Assembly (NCBI GenBank): GCA_047973165.1
Contig: JBKEBM010000133.1
Span: forward strand, 1-7,938
Source: JBKEAD01 sp047973165
GTDB lineage: Bacteria; Verrucomicrobiota; Verrucomicrobiia; Chthoniobacterales; JBKEAD01
DNA length: 7,938 nucleotides
Reading direction: 5' to 3'
Shown: positions 5,719 through 7,938 of the stretch, in pieces
Position numbering within the stretch: the stretch's first letter is position 1
Layout: every line of letters starts with the position of its first letter
Notes under the pieces: generated by a model
The model's input: the letters and a program-made list of their open reading frames with translations, nothing else
Database searches by the model: none
What the model was told of the DNA's origin: nothing
Position numbers and translations under genes: made by a program

Positions 5719-6990
5719 ATGCTTGATATTCGATTGATCCGGGAAAATCCCGAAAATGTAAAAAAACGCCTCACCACCCGCGGCGAAGGGCATGCGTCTC
5801 TCATCGACGATGTTCTTGCCATCGATACGGAACGACGCAATGCCGAAACCCAACTCCAAAAACTCAACGCCGACCGCAAGCGCCTCTCTAAAGAAATCGG
5901 TATGCTGCGCAGCAAAGGTGAACCCAGCGATGCCATCGAAGCCCAGGTCAAAGGCTTCGCTTCCGAAATCACGGCACTCAACGAAGCCTCCACGCAGCTC
6001 GACCTCCGCCAGCGCGAACTTTTACTCCAAATCCCCAATCTCCCGCACTCCGAAATTCCCATCGGAAAAGACGCTGCAGACAACCCGGAAATCCGCACAC
6101 ACGGAAAAAAACCCAGGATCGAAACGCCGGTTTGCCACACAGAAATCTGTGAAAAACTCCACCTCCTCGAAAGCGAACGCGCCGTCAAAATCAGCGGTTC
6201 CGGCTTCACCTGCTTTTCCGGTCACGGTGCCCGGCTCGAACGTGCGCTCATCCAGTTTCTCCTGAATCTGCATACCGACAAACACGGCTACCGCGAAATC
6301 AGCCCACCCTTCCTCATCCGCCGCGAAAGCATGATCGGCACCGGCCAACTCCCAAAATTCGAAGAAGACATGTATGCAGTTTCCGACGCCGAACTTTTCC
6401 TCGCCCCCACGGCAGAAGTCCCCGTTACAAATCTGCGTCGCGATGAAATTCTCGCACCGGACGACCTCCCCGTAAAATACGTAGCCTACACCCCCTGTTT
6501 CCGCCGCGAAGCAGGCTCAGCCGGCAAAGACAACCGCGGCCTGATCCGCATGCATCAATTCGACAAAGTGGAGCTCGTTCGCCTCGCCCATCCCGAGCAG
6601 TCCGAAAACGAACTGGAAATTCTGACTCGCGAAGCCGAAACCGCCCTGGAGCTCCTTGGCCTCCACTACCGTGTGATCGAACTCTGCTCCGGCGACATCG
6701 GATTCAGCTCCACAAAAACTTACGATATCGAAGTCTGGGCGCCCGGCCAAAATGCCTATCTCGAGGTCTCAAGCTGCTCAAACTTTGCTGACTACCAGGC
6801 CCGCCGTATGGGATTACGCTTCAAAGACAGCGACGGAAAAAACAAACACTGCCACACGCTGAACGGCTCCGGCACAGCCCTGCCACGCCTCTTCGTCGCT
6901 CTCGTCGAGACCTATTACAACCCAAACGACGGGAAAATTTATCTCCCCGAGGCACTCCACGGACTCTACGGCGCAGAAACCATTGGCTGA
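5719..6990 (+). CDS. serS: Seryl-tRNA synthetase
   Basis: SerS charges tRNA-Ser (and tRNA-Sec where present) with serine through seryl-adenylate, in the cytosol. The protein has 423 residues, the usual bacterial length. The N-terminus MLDIRLIRENPENVKKRL is typical. Residues about 28-100 form the charged coiled-coil arm that grips the long variable arm of tRNA-Ser. The class II core shows motif 1 at about 190-215 (GYREISPPFLIRR with P196-P197), the TAEVP serine-pocket signature at 231-235, motif 2 with F261-R262-R263-E264-AGSAGKDNRG, the SSCSNFADYQARR segment, and motif 3 with NGSGTALPR ending in R390. All expected catalytic arginines appear intact. No Shine-Dalgarno sequence precedes the ATG, which is fixed by family alignment. 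The gene diverges from the dnaJ-like operon across 113 bases. Its stop overlaps the proposed tilS start by 8 bases, so the two translation-related genes are probably co-transcribed. Confidence 0.97.
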   Translation: MLDIRLIRENPENVKKRLTTRGEGHASLIDDVLAIDTERRNAETQLQKLNADRKRLSKEIGMLRSKGEPSDAIEAQVKGFASEITALNEASTQLDLRQRELLLQIPNLPHSEIPIGKDAADNPEIRTHGKKPRIETPVCHTEICEKLHLLESERAVKISGSGFTCFSGHGARLERALIQFLLNLHTDKHGYREISPPFLIRRESMIGTGQLPKFEEDMYAVSDAELFLAPTAEVPVTNLRRDEILAPDDLPVKYVAYTPCFRREAGSAGKDNRGLIRMHQFDKVELVRLAHPEQSENELEILTREAETALELLGLHYRVIELCSGDIGFSSTKTYDIEVWAPGQNAYLEVSSCSNFADYQARRMGLRFKDSDGKNKHCHTLNGSGTALPRLFVALVETYYNPNDGKIYLPEALHGLYGAETIG

Positions 6991-7938
6991 CGATGAGTCA
7001 TTAAAAAAAATCTTCGCCGACCTCTCACCGCGACGCAAATACCTGGTCGCCGTGAGCGGCGGAGCAGACTCCGTTTTTTTGCTGCGAGCACTGCATGCCT
7101 GCGGTTTTCGCAAGCTGATAGTCTGTCATTACGATCACGCCCTGCGTCCGCGCAGTTCGCAGAGCGATGCCCGCTTTGTCAAAAAACTCACCGACACTCT
7201 CGAACTCGAATTTTATTCCGAACGTTGCAAAAATTTACCTGATTTTGCCAAAGCAACCCGGCAGTCCATCGAGGCAGCCAGCCGCGAAAAGCGCTACGAA
7301 TTTTTTGCCAGGTGCGCCCGGAAAAGCAACTGTCGACATCTGATTCTCGCTCACCACGCCAACGATCAGGCTGAGACTATTTTATTCAATTTCCTCCGTG
7401 GCAGCGGCCTCCGCGGACTCACCGGAATGCAGCCCCTCTCCCGGCGAAAAATCGATAGACTAAATCTCGATCTCCACCGTCCACTCTTATCCCTGAGCAA
7501 ACAGGAAATTCTTCAGGAATGCAAAAATCGCAACTGGACCTGGCGAGAAGACAGCACAAACCAAAGTCTGAAGCACACACGAAACAAAATCCGTCACAAA
7601 GCACTTCCACTCCTGGAAAGCATCATGGGACGAAAAATCTGCCCCAACATCCTGCGCAACGCAGAAATTCTTCGTCTGGAAGAAAACTATCTTTCCTCAC
7701 GGGTGCCCGAACTTTGGAAGCAAAAAACACTTCCGGTAAAAGAGTTAAAAAAATTACATCCCGCCATCCTGCGCCGCTGCATTTTAAACTGGTTACGACA
7801 CTTTCAGATTTGCGACCCGGGCATCCAGGAAGTCAGCGAAGTCCTGCGGCTACTCGATATTGAAGCCGGACCGGCAAAAATTAATTTACCCAACGGAACC
7901 CACGCCCGCCGCCGCACCGGAGTCCTCTTTCTGGAATT
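6983..7938 (+). CDS. tilS: tRNA(Ile)-lysidine synthase, 3' end beyond the window
   Basis: TilS uses ATP and lysine to convert C34 of the CAU-anticodon tRNA-Ile into lysidine, so that it reads AUA and is charged with Ile. The frame is open for 318 codons to the window edge, so the C-terminus is missing. The N-type ATP pyrophosphatase P-loop SGGADS is at residues 25-30. CHYDHALRPRS follows, then the family signature H124-HANDQAET, continuing into LRGSGLRGLTGM. The segment WTWREDSTN and RNKIRHKALPLL are also characteristic of TilS and rule out other PP-loop families such as TtcA. No ATG or GTG lies in frame before the P-loop at a sensible place. The TTG at 6983, overlapping the last codons of serS, gives the normal short N-terminus. 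The out-of-frame ATG at 6993 stops after three codons. No Shine-Dalgarno sequence is apparent, so translational coupling to serS is likely. Confidence 0.93.
   Translation, partial: MADDESLKKIFADLSPRRKYLVAVSGGADSVFLLRALHACGFRKLIVCHYDHALRPRSSQSDARFVKKLTDTLELEFYSERCKNLPDFAKATRQSIEAASREKRYEFFARCARKSNCRHLILAHHANDQAETILFNFLRGSGLRGLTGMQPLSRRKIDRLNLDLHRPLLSLSKQEILQECKNRNWTWREDSTNQSLKHTRNKIRHKALPLLESIMGRKICPNILRNAEILRLEENYLSSRVPELWKQKTLPVKELKKLHPAILRRCILNWLRHFQICDPGIQEVSEVLRLLDIEAGPAKINLPNGTHARRRTGVLFLE

Noticed and set aside
6993..7004. ATG at 6993 as the tilS start, with a frameshift
   Set aside because: That frame reads ATG AGT CAT and then TAA before the A8 run, so slippage at the run could not rescue it. 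The TTG at 6983 needs no frameshift.

Overview
This window looks like an ordinary bacterial chromosome segment from a Gram-negative organism: it encodes a TolC-type outer-membrane protein with a signal peptide. The leuA, serS and cbpA-type proteins, together with a general lack of Shine-Dalgarno sequences, would fit a Verrucomicrobiota/PVC-type genome. That taxonomic guess rests on impression and not on a search. No mobile element, CRISPR array, tRNA or rRNA gene was seen.

Layout: (1) Positions 1-484 hold no gene I can defend. They form a long leader in front of leuA, with a hairpin and a curious repeated 7-codon unit. (2) leuA (2-isopropylmalate synthase) runs on the plus strand at 485-2035. 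(3) Positions 2036-2265 are a short convergent intergenic stretch packed with inverted repeats, including a convincing factor-independent terminator for the minus strand. (4) Three minus-strand genes are packed as an apparent operon in the order dnaJ/cbpA-like (5605-4649), tolC-like (4659-3109), cbiX-like (3096-2266). The first two overlap by 11 bases and the last two are 12 bases apart. A sigma70-like promoter sits directly in front of the first gene and the terminator lies after the last. (5) serS (5719-6990) is divergent from the operon. It is followed by tilS, which overlaps it by 8 bases and runs off the right edge of the window.

The gene jobs are leucine synthesis (leuA), sirohydrochlorin metal chelation for siroheme or cobalamin (cbiX-like), outer-membrane export (tolC-like), Hsp70 co-chaperone (cbpA-like), and translation fidelity (serS charging tRNA-Ser; tilS making lysidine in the AUA-reading tRNA-Ile). 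serS and tilS form a natural translation pair. The co-chaperone/efflux/chelatase operon is a less obvious functional grouping.

No new biological system is evident. The points most worth a second look are the structured 2036-2265 intergenic region, the CbiX-like protein with an asymmetric pair of active-site halves and an AT-rich gene, the near-leaderless and SD-poor gene starts, and the TTG start proposed for tilS.
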